From: an uncultured Clostridia bacterium
GTDB lineage: Bacteria > Bacillota > Clostridia > Christensenellales > Borkfalkiaceae
DNA length: 64,000 bases
Assembly: GCA_949286835.1 (NCBI GenBank)
Contig: CASEDP010000004.1
Location: 173,922 to 237,921 of the forward strand
Direction of reading: 5' to 3'
The notes under the pieces are model-generated. The model was given only the letters and a program-made list of their open reading frames with translations. It was not told the origin of the DNA and searched no databases. The first letter of the stretch is position 1. Each line of letters opens with the position of its first letter. Position numbers and translations under genes: made by a program. Shown here one piece after another: positions 36,973-46,053 of this stretch.

Positions 36973-37065
36973 ATGTTCGGATGCTTTAAAGGTACACGTA
37001 GAAAAACCCTTGAAGAGATAAGTTTTCTTACAATATTGCTGTATATTTTAGTTATAAATACATAG
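36973..37065 (+). CDS. Small ORF with a strong ribosome site, possible membrane peptide
   Basis: 30 codons from ATG 36973 to TAG 37063. The upstream sequence aggagggaggttccat gives two overlapping Shine-Dalgarno matches at good spacing, which is rare in this AT-rich zone. The peptide starts MFGCFKGTRRKTLEE and ends in a hydrophobic stretch (ISFLTILLYILVIN), so it could be a small single-pass membrane peptide. The family is unknown to me. It may still be chance. Confidence 0.4.
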   Translation: MFGCFKGTRRKTLEEISFLTILLYILVINT

Positions 37066-39896
37066 AAGAACGCAGGCTTTTTCAATCAACTTAGGAATAA
37101 ATCAAAGAAAGTCGCCACGCGGCGGAAATAGGGACAATCAGTCCGCAAACAAGGCTTATTTAATTGCATTTATCGCAGAAACTTTAAGAATACTGCAAAT
37201 GCGGAAGTAAACGGGCAAAAGGCGTAAGAATAGTTTAAAAAAGGTATTAAATCGGCGCAAAAGCATTCAGAAAGCGCCGATTTTATCACTTATTTATCAT
37301 AGAGCAACAATGACCTTGAATGTAACCTGACAAACGGCTCAAATCAGGCAAAAAGACAGTCGGAACAGCGCAAATATGGCCAAATTCAGCCAATCAAGGC
37401 ACAGAGAAAGCTATATGGCACAACAACCTGGCGAAAAGCCTGAAACCATCAAAATAGCTCAATTTTAAGGCAGAATTGCAGCAATTCAGGGCAAAATATC
37501 CAAAAATTGACGCAACGGCAGGCAAAAGGCATAAATGAGCCGAAAAGGCTTAAACAGTGAAGAAAAATGCCCGAAAATAAGCAAAAACGCCCGTTTTACG
37601 CACAGAATTAAGAAGATGGAAGCAAGATGCCTGAAAAAGCTCTGAATAGCTGCAAAACCGCGTAAAAAACTCTGAATACACGGCAAAAATAGCGCAAAAG
37701 CATCAAAAACATTTAAAAGAAGAAAAAAGGAAGCTAAACCGTGAAAAAAACCTGCAAAACAGGCATAATTTGGTCAAAAAACGCTGCAAACAGCTAAAAA
37801 ACAGAATAAAGGAGGCAAGATCAAGACATTAAGCCGGAACTGCCTCAAAACAATAAAAAAACAGTAAAATATGTTCATTTTAAAGCAAAAACAGCCGATT
37901 TTATGGCAAAATCTTAAAGAGGGGCATTTTCGTTGCCAAAGAGAGCATTTTGAGCTAAAACAAGCTAAAATTGCCCCGAAAACACCTGATTTTTGTAATT
38001 TTTAATAAAAATGCCGCATTGACGGCGCATAAAGGCTTAAAACTTTTCATTACATCATAAATTAGTCAAAATTATCTATAATATGACAAACATATGTATA
38101 TTTTAACACAAATATTTGCATAGAGTATAGTTGAAAGTAGAAGAGCCAGATTTTGGGCAAAATCAGGCAAAATCTTCACAAAAAGCCCCGAAAACCGCAT
38201 TTTTTATTAAGGAAGCTCATTATGGTTGAATATCGGCAAAAAGCGTCCGAAAACGCTTGATTTTATATAATTTACGTTAATATTGGCACATATTTTAAAT
38301 TTAAGAGGGGTGATTGTCCGAAATCTTTAAAATTTACTAATTTTAACCAATTTTTGCTTTATTATAGGTTATTTTAACAAATATGCGTTATTATTTACAT
38401 ATAATATAGCATTTGGCAGGAAAAGCGGTCTTTCAGAGGTTTTTTCCTGGCTATTTTCTTAATTATAAGACAAATTTTTACATTTAAATTTGTTAATATT
38501 TTTGTTTTTAAAAAAGGCTATCAAAATAAATTAGAAAAATTTACACTTATTTTACTTTTAGCCAATTAAGGGAAAGAAAATAAAATGTCAGAAACCACTG
38601 AAAAATAACTTATTTATAAATAGTTTTAATGCGCAGGCTGTGTCATAATCGACTTTCCTCAGCTTTTAATTTGAATAGTGTTTTTTTACATAATCTGATT
38701 TTATCCGAATGCTGACCGACTAAAAAATACCGTTCGCGGAAAAGAAAAACCTATGAAAGCAATCTGCAATTTATCAGTGCCACGATGAAACAGTAAAGTC
38801 AATACTGACATCAGTTTTAAAATTATGTACAGATAGCGAAAATATGTGAAATTTGCGCTCTATCATTTCAACCATAGTCAATACATAAAAAGATGCATCA
38901 AGCCTAAAAACCCCGTTTATTTTTAAAATTCGGGTATTGGGAGACAATATTCATAGTTCATAAGCATTGGCTTTGAAAGTCGGAAATTTGCGAATTCAGA
39001 TTGCCGCGACTTAATTTGTTATTTTTACTTAAACGAGAGATGAATGAAATCGAATTGGCGTAAATTGAAAATTTGGAAAAATAAAATAACTCTGACACCT
39101 CAATGTCAGAGCTGACGATTAGTTATAAACAGGAAATGTTGTTGGGACAAATTAACTCGGCAGTTTTCCGGGCTTAGACAAAAAATACTTTTGTCGCTGC
39201 GCCGAACACTCTTTTTGTCGCTGCAACGGAAAAACCTGACATTCGGGTATAATTGAATTTTACGAATAATTTATAGGTGTTTTTTATTAACTTTTACACT
39301 CTGTCTGACTTTTTCAACCCGAATTTTATAAGCATTTTATCGGCTGCAAATTGTTTACTTCTTTGAATATAATTTTTAATTTTTTTAAAGGCATTGTATA
39401 GAAATTACTTTCTTTTGCCGCGGTTTATGATCTTTATTTTTTCACATACTTTAGAGAGGAAGTCTGAAATTTTTCTGAACGGCTGAAATGGAAGTTACTT
39501 TTTTAGAGAGCAGGTTGTTTTCATTATTTTGCCGATTTTGAATGGAAATTTTTTAAAATTACGAACAGTCTTAAAAAGAGTTTTTATTGCCTCATACTAT
39601 TTATCTGACCTTTACGTTCCCGTTGCTTATTGTTTATGGAGTTCAAATATTATTTTTATATCCAACTCGGAACAATTTTAAAATTTTCCGAACGGCTCTA
39701 TGCAGGTTTTTTGTCTGCCTGCGTGCGGGTTTAGTTCTTATAAATAGGAAATTATTTTACATAATTCTTTTTTCCTTATGTAATAAATATTTTGCTGTTT
39801 TGAATTTTTCATCCTTTAAAAGAGGAGCTCGCCATAAAAATTCCCCATTAGTTTTCACTCATAACATATTATTATATATAAGTATTATATTTTAAG

Positions 39897-39930
39897 GGTA
39901 AAAAATTTACAGCCGTTAAGTTGCGGCTGC
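39897..39930 (-). terminator. Terminator of the rsmG-DUF1273 pair
   Basis: Stem cagccg/cggctg (39910-39915, 39924-39929) followed on the minus strand by TAAATTTTTTA, 60 bases past the stop codon at 39992. Confidence 0.6.
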
Positions 39931-39991
39931 AAAAAAGTCTCTTTTATGAAGTTTTATTGCTTATTAAATATGAGGTAAAAAATTGTCCTTA

Positions 39992-40450
39992 TCAGACAAT
40001 ATATATTTTTCGTCTTTTCTGACGCGCATAGTCGACGGTGTACGCCGTTCCGCCGCTCTCCTTCCTCATATAGGCAATAAGGTACCCGCATTTGTCGACC
40101 ATAAAGTTATTTCTCTTCAGCATTGCCCCTTTAAAATATCCCATAGATACTACCTTGACCTCGTCGCAGAGGTCGATAATCTCTATATATCTTCTCCTGT
40201 CCTCTCTCGAGAAGAACTTGTCCTGCTCCGGGCAGGATACGCAAGCTACAAGCTTTATATGGGGATAGCTCTCTTTAAGCTTTAAAATCTGTTCTGCGGC
40301 GAGCATATCGAAGCCGCGCGCCATACCGCAGTAAAAGCTGTCGACGCCGCTTTCGATGAGGGAGACGAGTATGTCCGAAAGAAGCGCCATATCGGGCGCG
40401 TCGTCTATCTTTCTATGTCCTGTGAAGGCGCAGCAATTTTTCAGTGCCAT
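39992..40450 (-). CDS. DUF1273 / YspA-like SLOG-domain protein
   Basis: 152 residues. The N-terminal CAFTGHRKID, the central FYCGMARGFDMLAAEQILKLK and VACVSCPEQDKFF blocks match the DUF1273 branch of the Rossmann-like SLOG superfamily, thought to bind nucleotide-derived ligands. The C-terminal YLIAYMRKESGGTAYTVDYARQK is also conserved. The biochemical role is unknown. It starts one base after the stop codon of rsmG, so they are cotranscribed and probably coupled. Confidence 0.82.
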   Translation of the reverse strand: MALKNCCAFTGHRKIDDAPDMALLSDILVSLIESGVDSFYCGMARGFDMLAAEQILKLKESYPHIKLVACVSCPEQDKFFSREDRRRYIEIIDLCDEVKVVSMGYFKGAMLKRNNFMVDKCGYLIAYMRKESGGTAYTVDYARQKRRKIYIV

Positions 40451-40451
40451 A

Positions 40452-41132
40452 TCAGATTATGGGGCTCTTGCGCTCTTTGCCCAGCCCTCTCGGGTAATTC
40501 GGCGGGGTGGGGGACACCTTTCTGACGACAATAATAGTCCTCTTTTCTCCGTTGAGTTCAAACTTTTCGACCTTTTCGACCTCGCCGCCGAGCACCTTTA
40601 TTGCCCTCTTTGCCTCTTCGAGCTCCTCTTCCGCGTCGCCCTTATAGGCTATGAACCTGCCGCCGATTTTCACATATGGCAGACAATATTCGCAGAGCGT
40701 ATTCATCCTTGCGACCGCCCTCGCCACGCAGCAGTCGAATTTTTCCCTCATATTTTTGTCCTTTGCACCATCCTCTGCGCGTATGTTCAGAACCTTTACT
40801 CTGTCGAGAGCCAACTTATCGACACAGATATCAAGATATCTGCACTTTTTGAGCGTGCTTTCAACTAAAGTAAAGTCAAGATCTCCCCTTATAATCTTCA
40901 AAGGAAGAGAGGGAAATCCTCCGCCGGAGCCGATTTCCACAACCTTCGCGCCGACGGGAAAAAAACTTTCTCCCGTGCAGGAATCTAAAAAATGTTTGTT
41001 AAAAATATTCTCTTTTTGTGTAATTGAGGTTAAATTAAACATTTTATTGTACTCCTGTAGGGTAGAGCACAGCAATTCAAACTTTTCTTTATATTCTCTT
41101 TCAATCTTGTCGCGGTAAAAATTAACGTCCAT
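40452..41132 (-). CDS. rsmG: 16S rRNA (guanine-527-N7)-methyltransferase RsmG
   Basis: 226 residues. Typical blocks are YNKMFNLTSI, HFLDSCTG, the SAM-binding VVEIGSGGGFPSLPLKII, TLVESTLKKCRYLD and the CCVARAVARMNTL motif. It methylates G527 of 16S rRNA in the 30S subunit. Usually rsmG lies beside mnmG, parA and parB; here it is separated from them by the AT-rich zone and is divergent from dnaN, with a 463-base gap. Confidence 0.95.
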   Translation of the reverse strand: MDVNFYRDKIEREYKEKFELLCSTLQEYNKMFNLTSITQKENIFNKHFLDSCTGESFFPVGAKVVEIGSGGGFPSLPLKIIRGDLDFTLVESTLKKCRYLDICVDKLALDRVKVLNIRAEDGAKDKNMREKFDCCVARAVARMNTLCEYCLPYVKIGGRFIAYKGDAEEELEEAKRAIKVLGGEVEKVEKFELNGEKRTIIVVRKVSPTPPNYPRGLGKERKSPII

Positions 41133-41595
41133 ATCAGCTTAGATTTTACCACAAAAACAAAACTATTTCAACCCTGCGAATGTAATTGTATAAAAGTTTA
41201 AAAAAGTTATAGACAATCGACAATGCGCTGTCGATAACTTGTTTTTTCGTCAAAAATTTACAATTTAAACTTTTTTCTGACAGAAAGAAGAGCAAATGTT
41301 TTCAACTTTTCCACTTTTTTATAGACTGTTGTCTACAATTTTTACGACAAAAAAGTTCACTTCTCTGTCAATAACTTTTTCCTTAAATTTTACTTATAAT
41401 TGCTCAAATATCTCTTATTTTGTTGCATTTCACGTCGTTTTTTGGTATGATATTTGCGTAACATTTTTATCGGCCGCACATTTATCGACAATTGAACGGC
41501 CCCTACTGATAATACTACCTTTTAAACATTAAATAATATAATAAATATTCTATAAAACAACCAGAAAATACGCTTTAAAAAGGGGACAAATAATA
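41133..41595. promoter_or_regulatory. AT-rich rsmG-dnaN divergent region with DnaA-box-like sites
   Basis: 463 bases. DnaA-like 9-mers: TTATAGACA near 41206-41214 (plus), minus-strand TTATCGACA at 41229-41237, minus-strand TTATTGACA at 41366-41374 and TTATCGACA at 41482-41490 (plus). The DNA between is very T-rich. It is a plausible origin segment or DnaA-regulated promoter region for dnaN. dnaA itself is not here. Confidence 0.55.
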
Positions 41596-42702
41596 ATGAA
41601 ATTCGTATGCGAAGGGCTTGACTTATCGGATGCCGTGTTAAAGGTCGTCAAGGCGTGCGCAACGCGCACGACCGTGCCCGTTATGGAGTGCATAAAGATT
41701 GCAGCAAAGAACGACAGTTTAATTCTTACCGCCACCGACGGCGAAATTTCCATTCAGAAGAAGATTAAGGCGGAGATATACGAAGAGGGCGAAATCTGCG
41801 TTCCCGGCAAGTATTTTTCAGACTTTATAAAGAAGCTCGAAGGGGTGCAGCTCACAATAGAGGTAATAGGCAACAAGATGGACATCATCTATGCCGACAG
41901 CCAGACGTCTATGCAGGTGCTCGGCGCGCTCGATTTCCCCGCAATCGACACAGATATCAACGAAAATTCCTTCACCTTAAAGACGGAGGAGTTTAAAAAA
42001 CTCATTAACGCAACTGCGTTCTGCTGCGCCACGGATGATTCGCGCCCCATTTTAAAGGGCTGCCAGATAGTAATTAAGGGCAACGAAATAACTGTGACCG
42101 CGCTTGACGGCTTCCGCCTCGCCACCGCAAACGGCAAGACGGAGAGTTCTACGGGGGATATGGAGATTGTCTGCCCCGCAAGGACGCTCAAGGAGATCGA
42201 AAAAATGTTGCCCGAAGGCGACGGCGTCACAGAACTGAAAGTTCAGAAGGGCATAATTTTAGTATGCGTCGACGATACCATTCTCACTTCCTGCCTCTAT
42301 AACGGAGACTTCATCAAGAAGGAGAACATCATACCCAAGACATTCCTCACAAAGGTGACGGTCGGAAGGGAAGTTCTGAAAGCGTCGATAGAAAGGGCGG
42401 CAATTTTAGTAAGGGGCGACAAGAACAGCCTCATAATTCTCGACATATCTCAGGGAAAAGTGGAAATTTCCTCCAATTCCGAGATAGGCAACGTCAACGA
42501 GCCGGTCAGGGCAGAGCTGGAGGGAAAGGATTTGAAGATTGCAATGAACTCCAAATTCATCACCGACGCGATAAATGCGCTCGACGAAGATGAGATAGTT
42601 CTCTCCTTCAACAATCACGTTCAGCCCTTCATTTGCGAAAATGCACAAAATAAGGACGTTCTTTATTTAATTTTACCTGTCAGAACGTCCAATAATGCTT
42701 GA
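41596..42702 (+). CDS. dnaN: DNA polymerase III beta subunit (sliding clamp)
   Basis: 368 residues, the normal length. The N-terminus MKFVCEGLDLSDAVLKVVKACATRTTVPVMECIKI and the conserved C-terminal FNNHVQPFICENA...YLILPVR end are typical of DnaN. The protein forms a ring-shaped homodimer of three repeated domains that tethers the polymerase to DNA. AAGGGG lies 10 bases upstream. The gene heads the rightward-pointing cluster; dnaA, usually just upstream, is absent. Confidence 0.96.
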   Translation: MKFVCEGLDLSDAVLKVVKACATRTTVPVMECIKIAAKNDSLILTATDGEISIQKKIKAEIYEEGEICVPGKYFSDFIKKLEGVQLTIEVIGNKMDIIYADSQTSMQVLGALDFPAIDTDINENSFTLKTEEFKKLINATAFCCATDDSRPILKGCQIVIKGNEITVTALDGFRLATANGKTESSTGDMEIVCPARTLKEIEKMLPEGDGVTELKVQKGIILVCVDDTILTSCLYNGDFIKKENIIPKTFLTKVTVGREVLKASIERAAILVRGDKNSLIILDISQGKVEISSNSEIGNVNEPVRAELEGKDLKIAMNSKFITDAINALDEDEIVLSFNNHVQPFICENAQNKDVLYLILPVRTSNNA

Positions 42703-42728
42703 CTTGAACTCATAAAAAAAGGTAAAAT
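42699..42728 (+). promoter_or_regulatory. Promoter of the rpmH operon
   Basis: TTGACT (42699-42704), 18 bases, TAAAAT (42723-42728). The -35 box contains the TGA stop codon of dnaN (42700-42702), so the promoter overlaps the end of the clamp gene. Leader length to rpmH is about 50 bases. Confidence 0.65.
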
Positions 42729-42786
42729 AGTTAAAGCCTATATTTTATAGTGAAAAAATATAATTAAAAACGGGAGTTAAAAGACA

Positions 42787-42921
42787 ATGAAAAGAACTTA
42801 TCAACCCAAGAAGAGGCAGAGAAGCAAGGTTCACGGTTTCAGAAAGAGAATGGCCTCTACCGCAGGCAGAAAGGTATTGAAGAGAAGAAGAAATAAGGGC
42901 AGAAAGAAGCTCAGCGCATAA
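42787..42921 (+). CDS. rpmH: Ribosomal protein bL34
   Basis: 44 residues, [18 protein letters not shown]... ending in [18 protein letters not shown], the classic bL34 sequence. It is a basic protein of the 50S subunit. A GGGAG site lies 11 bases upstream. It opens the conserved order rpmH-rnpA-yidD-yidC-jag. Confidence 0.97.
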   Translation: MKRTYQPKKRQRSKVHGFRKRMASTAGRKVLKRRRNKGRKKLSA

Positions 42922-42954
42922 AGGGCTTGTCTGTCGCCTCAGAAAAGTTGCGCT

Positions 42955-43269
42955 ATGCAGTATAGAAGATTAAAGAAGAATAACCAGTTTAACAAGTTGT
43001 TCAGAAAGGGGAAAAAGGTATTTTCCCCTTATCTCACTATATTGTATATTCCCGGCAATGAGACCGTGATGGGCATAGCCCTCTCCAAAAAACACGGTAA
43101 AGCAGTCAAAAGAAACAGAATTAAAAGACTTATCAGGGCGGCTTTCGCTAACAATATAGGCAGCCTGCCGATAAGTTGCAGCGCAGTCATAATACCCAAA
43201 GTGGCGTCGTTTACCTATCAGGACGTCGAAAAGAGCCTTTTAAGTTGCTTTAAAAGGATGGAAAAATGA
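42955..43269 (+). CDS. rnpA: Ribonuclease P protein component
   Basis: 104 residues. The family signature appears as GIALSKKHGKAVKRNRIKRLIRAAF, with FRKGKKVFSPYLTILY upstream. It helps the RNase P RNA bind precursor tRNAs. The start is 33 bases after rpmH and lacks a clear Shine-Dalgarno sequence. The 3' end overlaps yidD by four bases (ATGA), so translation of the two is coupled. Confidence 0.95.
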   Translation: MQYRRLKKNNQFNKLFRKGKKVFSPYLTILYIPGNETVMGIALSKKHGKAVKRNRIKRLIRAAFANNIGSLPISCSAVIIPKVASFTYQDVEKSLLSCFKRMEK

Positions 43270-43544
43270 CAAAATTTATGCGCCTTATCGAAAAGATTAT
43301 AAGGAACAATCCCTTAAAAGTCCTATCAATGCGCCTTATAATCTTCTATCAGCGGCATCTGTCAAGGCATACTTGCCTGTACGAGCCGACCTGTTCGGAA
43401 TATACACTGAGGAGCATAAACAATCTGGGTTTTTTTGCGGGGATAATTGCGGGGACGTGGCGGATATTGAGGTGCAATCCCCTCTCTAAGGGCGGATATG
43501 ACCCCGCCCCCGAAAATCATTTCAAGGTGAAATGGGTCTTATGA
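43266..43544 (+). CDS. yidD: Membrane protein insertion efficiency factor YidD
   Basis: 92 residues; residues 24 onward read IIFYQRHLSRHTCLYEPTCSEYTLRSINNLG, with three conserved Cys (CLYEPTCS and RCNPLSKGGYDP) of the YidD family. The N-terminal 20 residues are amphipathic. It assists YidC-dependent insertion of membrane proteins. It overlaps rnpA and is 19 bases upstream of yidC. Confidence 0.94.
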   Translation: MTKFMRLIEKIIRNNPLKVLSMRLIIFYQRHLSRHTCLYEPTCSEYTLRSINNLGFFAGIIAGTWRILRCNPLSKGGYDPAPENHFKVKWVL

Positions 43545-43563
43545 CCCGAAAAAGCAGGGTTAA

Positions 43564-44886
43564 ATGTTGAATATTCTGGCACTGACAAGCGGCACTTTGG
43601 GCTATGGCGTAAAGGAAATTGCCGCAATAGACCTCAATTGGATAGGTCAGCTCATTAGAATTCTCATAGAGGGAATAGGCATAGTCGGCGTGGGCATAAT
43701 AGTCTTTACGCTCATAATCAAGACTATAGTTTTGCCCCTCGACATCTATTCGAGAATTAAGACTAAAAAGCAGGCTCTCATTATGGAAAAGATGAGACCT
43801 CAGATGGAAAAACTTCAGAAACAGTACGCCAACGACAAGCAGATGTACAGCCAGAAGGTAATGGAATTGCAGAAAAAGAGCGGTTATTCCATCTTCGGCG
43901 CCTGCCTGCCTATGATAGTTTCGCTCATCATATTCATAATCGTGTTCGATGCCTTCTCGACATACTCGCAGTATGCCAATCTCGAAAGCTATAACGATAT
44001 GGTAAAGGTGTACAACGGCGTTGTTTCCACCTATGTGTATGACGAGGAGACAAAAGAAGGCTATCTCTTCGAGGTAAAGGACGGCGACGGCAACGTCGTA
44101 GACTACAGGGTGGACTGCTCGCTCTTTGCGGACAGCTATAACGCCGAAAAGCTCAGGGAAAATTCATCTTTCGTCGCCTTAAGCGAGGACGAGGTTTTCA
44201 CCGAACTTGCTGAAAAATACAAGGAAGAAGTAGGTTCCTATGCGGCGGCGTTCGACGTATCTCTCGTCAACGAAAAGGACGGCGGCGGGAACTATACCCT
44301 GACGGCGGAAAGCCTCAGAATTACACTCGTAAACCACTATCTCGAGACGCCCGCAGCCCTTCAGGTAAGGGATTATTACATCGAAAACAACAACAGTTTC
44401 CTCTGGGTAAGGAATTTGTGGTATCCCGACTCTATGCTGAACAGGGAGCTTCCCGATTTCGACAAGTTCAAGTCGACGGTAGCCAAAGCCAATATCGGCG
44501 ACGATTACAGGGACAGCTATGAAAAGGTAACGGCAGCGCTCGGCGACCAGAAAGAGGCTTACAACGGCTACTTCGTGCTCATAGTGATGTCGATAGGCTT
44601 TATGCTTTTGCAGCAGTGGATCTCTATGCGCGCAAACAAGGCGGTAAACGACCTGAGCACGGTGGACGGTTCGGGTGCAAGGACGACAAAGACTATGATG
44701 ATAATGATGCCTATTATCTATGGTCTGTTCTCATTCTTCTACAGTGCGTCCTTCTCGATTTATATGATAACCAACACGATATACAGTATACTCACCACCC
44801 TTCTCATAAACAAGCTGGTGGATATCAGCTTCAGAAGAAAGGAAGAGAGGGGAGAGTTTGCGAATATTACCCGCATAAAAAAATAA
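43564..44886 (+). CDS. yidC: Membrane protein insertase YidC/OxaI, with an enlarged extracytoplasmic loop
   Basis: 440 residues, longer than the about 250-290 of most Firmicutes homologues. TM1 lies about 39-57 and ends IIKTIVLPLDI; at the conserved groove Arg position I read Lys (K53). The cytoplasmic hairpin 61-105 is conserved (MEKMRPQMEKLQKQYANDKQ). TM2 is about 113-131. A soluble segment of about 145 residues (132-278) then separates it from FLWVRNLWYPDSML, where the family normally has a short loop. The last TMs (335-350, 378-397, 400-415) are normal. No N-terminal lipobox is present. It inserts and folds membrane proteins. Confidence 0.92.
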   Translation: MLNILALTSGTLGYGVKEIAAIDLNWIGQLIRILIEGIGIVGVGIIVFTLIIKTIVLPLDIYSRIKTKKQALIMEKMRPQMEKLQKQYANDKQMYSQKVMELQKKSGYSIFGACLPMIVSLIIFIIVFDAFSTYSQYANLESYNDMVKVYNGVVSTYVYDEETKEGYLFEVKDGDGNVVDYRVDCSLFADSYNAEKLRENSSFVALSEDEVFTELAEKYKEEVGSYAAAFDVSLVNEKDGGGNYTLTAESLRITLVNHYLETPAALQVRDYYIENNNSFLWVRNLWYPDSMLNRELPDFDKFKSTVAKANIGDDYRDSYEKVTAALGDQKEAYNGYFVLIVMSIGFMLLQQWISMRANKAVNDLSTVDGSGARTTKTMMIMMPIIYGLFSFFYSASFSIYMITNTIYSILTTLLINKLVDISFRRKEERGEFANITRIKK

Positions 44887-44938
44887 GCGTTTTCGGCGCG
44901 GCATAATTCAAATAAAGGCTTAAATTTCAGGAGAAAAG

Positions 44939-45811
44939 ATGGAAGAAAGGAACGTATATACCGGCAAGACCGTGCAGGAAGCCGTCGACGCAGCCCTTCA
45001 GGAGCTGGGAATTACGGCGGAACAGGCGGAAATAACCGTCCTCGAAGAGGGCAAGAAAAAGCTCTTCGGCTCGGTCAAGGCAAGAGTAAAGGTGACAAAA
45101 AAGCTTTCGGACGGAGCAAGGGCGGTTGAATTTATCGACGGGCTTATGTCCATTCTCGGCGTGAGCGCGGTTGCGGAGATAGTCTCCGAAGAGGAGAAGA
45201 TAGAAATCAGCGTGACCTCTACGGACAGCAACAAGGTAATAGGAAGGCACGGCGAAATTCTCGACGCCATTCAGTGCCTTGCGGGCGCCGTTGCAAATAT
45301 CGGCAGGGACGAATATAAAAAGGTAGTCGTAGACTGCGAAAATTACCGCGCAGGCAGGGAAAAGACGCTCACAGAGCTTGCGGAAAGGCTGGCAAAGAAG
45401 GCGGTCGAAAGGCAGAGAAGGGTCACTTTGGAGCCGATGAACCCCTACGAGAGGAGAATTATCCACTCCGCGCTCATCGAAAACAGCGAAGTCAAGACGG
45501 TATCCAGCGGTAAGGAACCCGCAAGGTTCGTCGTCATCATACCCAACAACGAAAAGCCCTATGAACCCCGCAGGGACAAGGGCGGCAAGGAAAGGCGTTC
45601 CGATTTCAGGGGCGCAAAGGGCGGCGACAAGGGTGACAGGCGCGAAAGACGTCGCGGCGACAGGAGGGACAGGGGCGATAGGAGCGGCGCTCCCAGGAGC
45701 TCTTCCTCCAGACACAGGGGCAAGAAAGAAATACATTTCGGCACTTTCCTCGGCAACAGCGGAGCGGCAAGTCAGCCCGCAAACGATGGCGAAGAAAAGA
45801 CAGAGGAATGA
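44939..45811 (+). CDS. jag: Jag/KhpB RNA-binding protein
   Basis: 290 residues. Jag_N (ERNVYTGKTVQEAVDAALQELGI...EEGKKKLFGSVKARVKV) comes first, then a KH domain with GRHGEILDAIQCLA, then R3H (RKTLTEL..., MNPYERRIIHSAL). The C-terminal 90 residues are an Arg/Asp/Gly-rich tail not found in short homologues and probably also bind RNA. The family forms a heterodimer with KhpA and binds RNA, affecting cell elongation in streptococci. GGAG lies 8 bases upstream. mnmE and mnmG, often next, are absent. Confidence 0.93.
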   Translation: MEERNVYTGKTVQEAVDAALQELGITAEQAEITVLEEGKKKLFGSVKARVKVTKKLSDGARAVEFIDGLMSILGVSAVAEIVSEEEKIEISVTSTDSNKVIGRHGEILDAIQCLAGAVANIGRDEYKKVVVDCENYRAGREKTLTELAERLAKKAVERQRRVTLEPMNPYERRIIHSALIENSEVKTVSSGKEPARFVVIIPNNEKPYEPRRDKGGKERRSDFRGAKGGDKGDRRERRRGDRRDRGDRSGAPRSSSSRHRGKKEIHFGTFLGNSGAASQPANDGEEKTEE

Positions 45812-46053
45812 TATTCCCGCAAAAATATGGCAAGATGAGGGCGGAAAACCGAGGAGGTCGTTCCGCCCTTTTTCAATGCGGCAATTTGTATGCGAAAGCA
45901 AATAATTAGGTAAAAGTGGCATAAATTAAATAAAAAAGCAAAAAAAGTAATAATTTTACAGCAGTATTTACGAGTTTTTTATTTCAAAAGCTTGCTATTT
46001 TGGAAATTAAACTGTAAAATAAATGTAATCTAACAAATATGGAGAAATGAGAA

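Larger units (their letters stand above)
36032..39991. other. About 4 kb of AT-rich, nearly gene-free DNA in the origin zone
   Basis: No recognisable protein gene apart from one small ORF (36973-37065). Base asymmetry is strong and switches: from about 37.1 to 38.0 kb the plus strand is A-rich (for example 27 A and 7 T in 37501-37560), with recurring gcaaaa and ctgaaaa words, while 39.2-39.8 kb is T-rich (17 A and 30 T in 39361-39420). A terminator-like structured element lies at 36222-36281 and the yspA-like gene terminator at 39897-39930. It may hold the unwinding region of the origin, unannotated RNAs, or decayed DNA. Confidence 0.6.

Noticed and set aside
36825..37085. 86-codon minus-strand frame
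   Set aside because: No ribosome site, basic and unpatterned sequence; overlaps the better supported small ORF on the other strand.
37486..37686. 66-codon minus-strand frame rich in Phe and Leu
   Set aside because: It simply reads the A-rich strand asymmetry backwards; no start signal.
39587..39895. 102-codon frame on the plus strand in the origin zone
   Set aside because: T-rich DNA gives long Phe/Leu/Ile-rich frames by chance; no ATG with ribosome site, no recognisable motif.
41133..41595. dnaA upstream of dnaN
   Set aside because: The gap is only 463 bases of AT-rich DNA with no open frame; no DnaA-like sequence was seen anywhere in the window.
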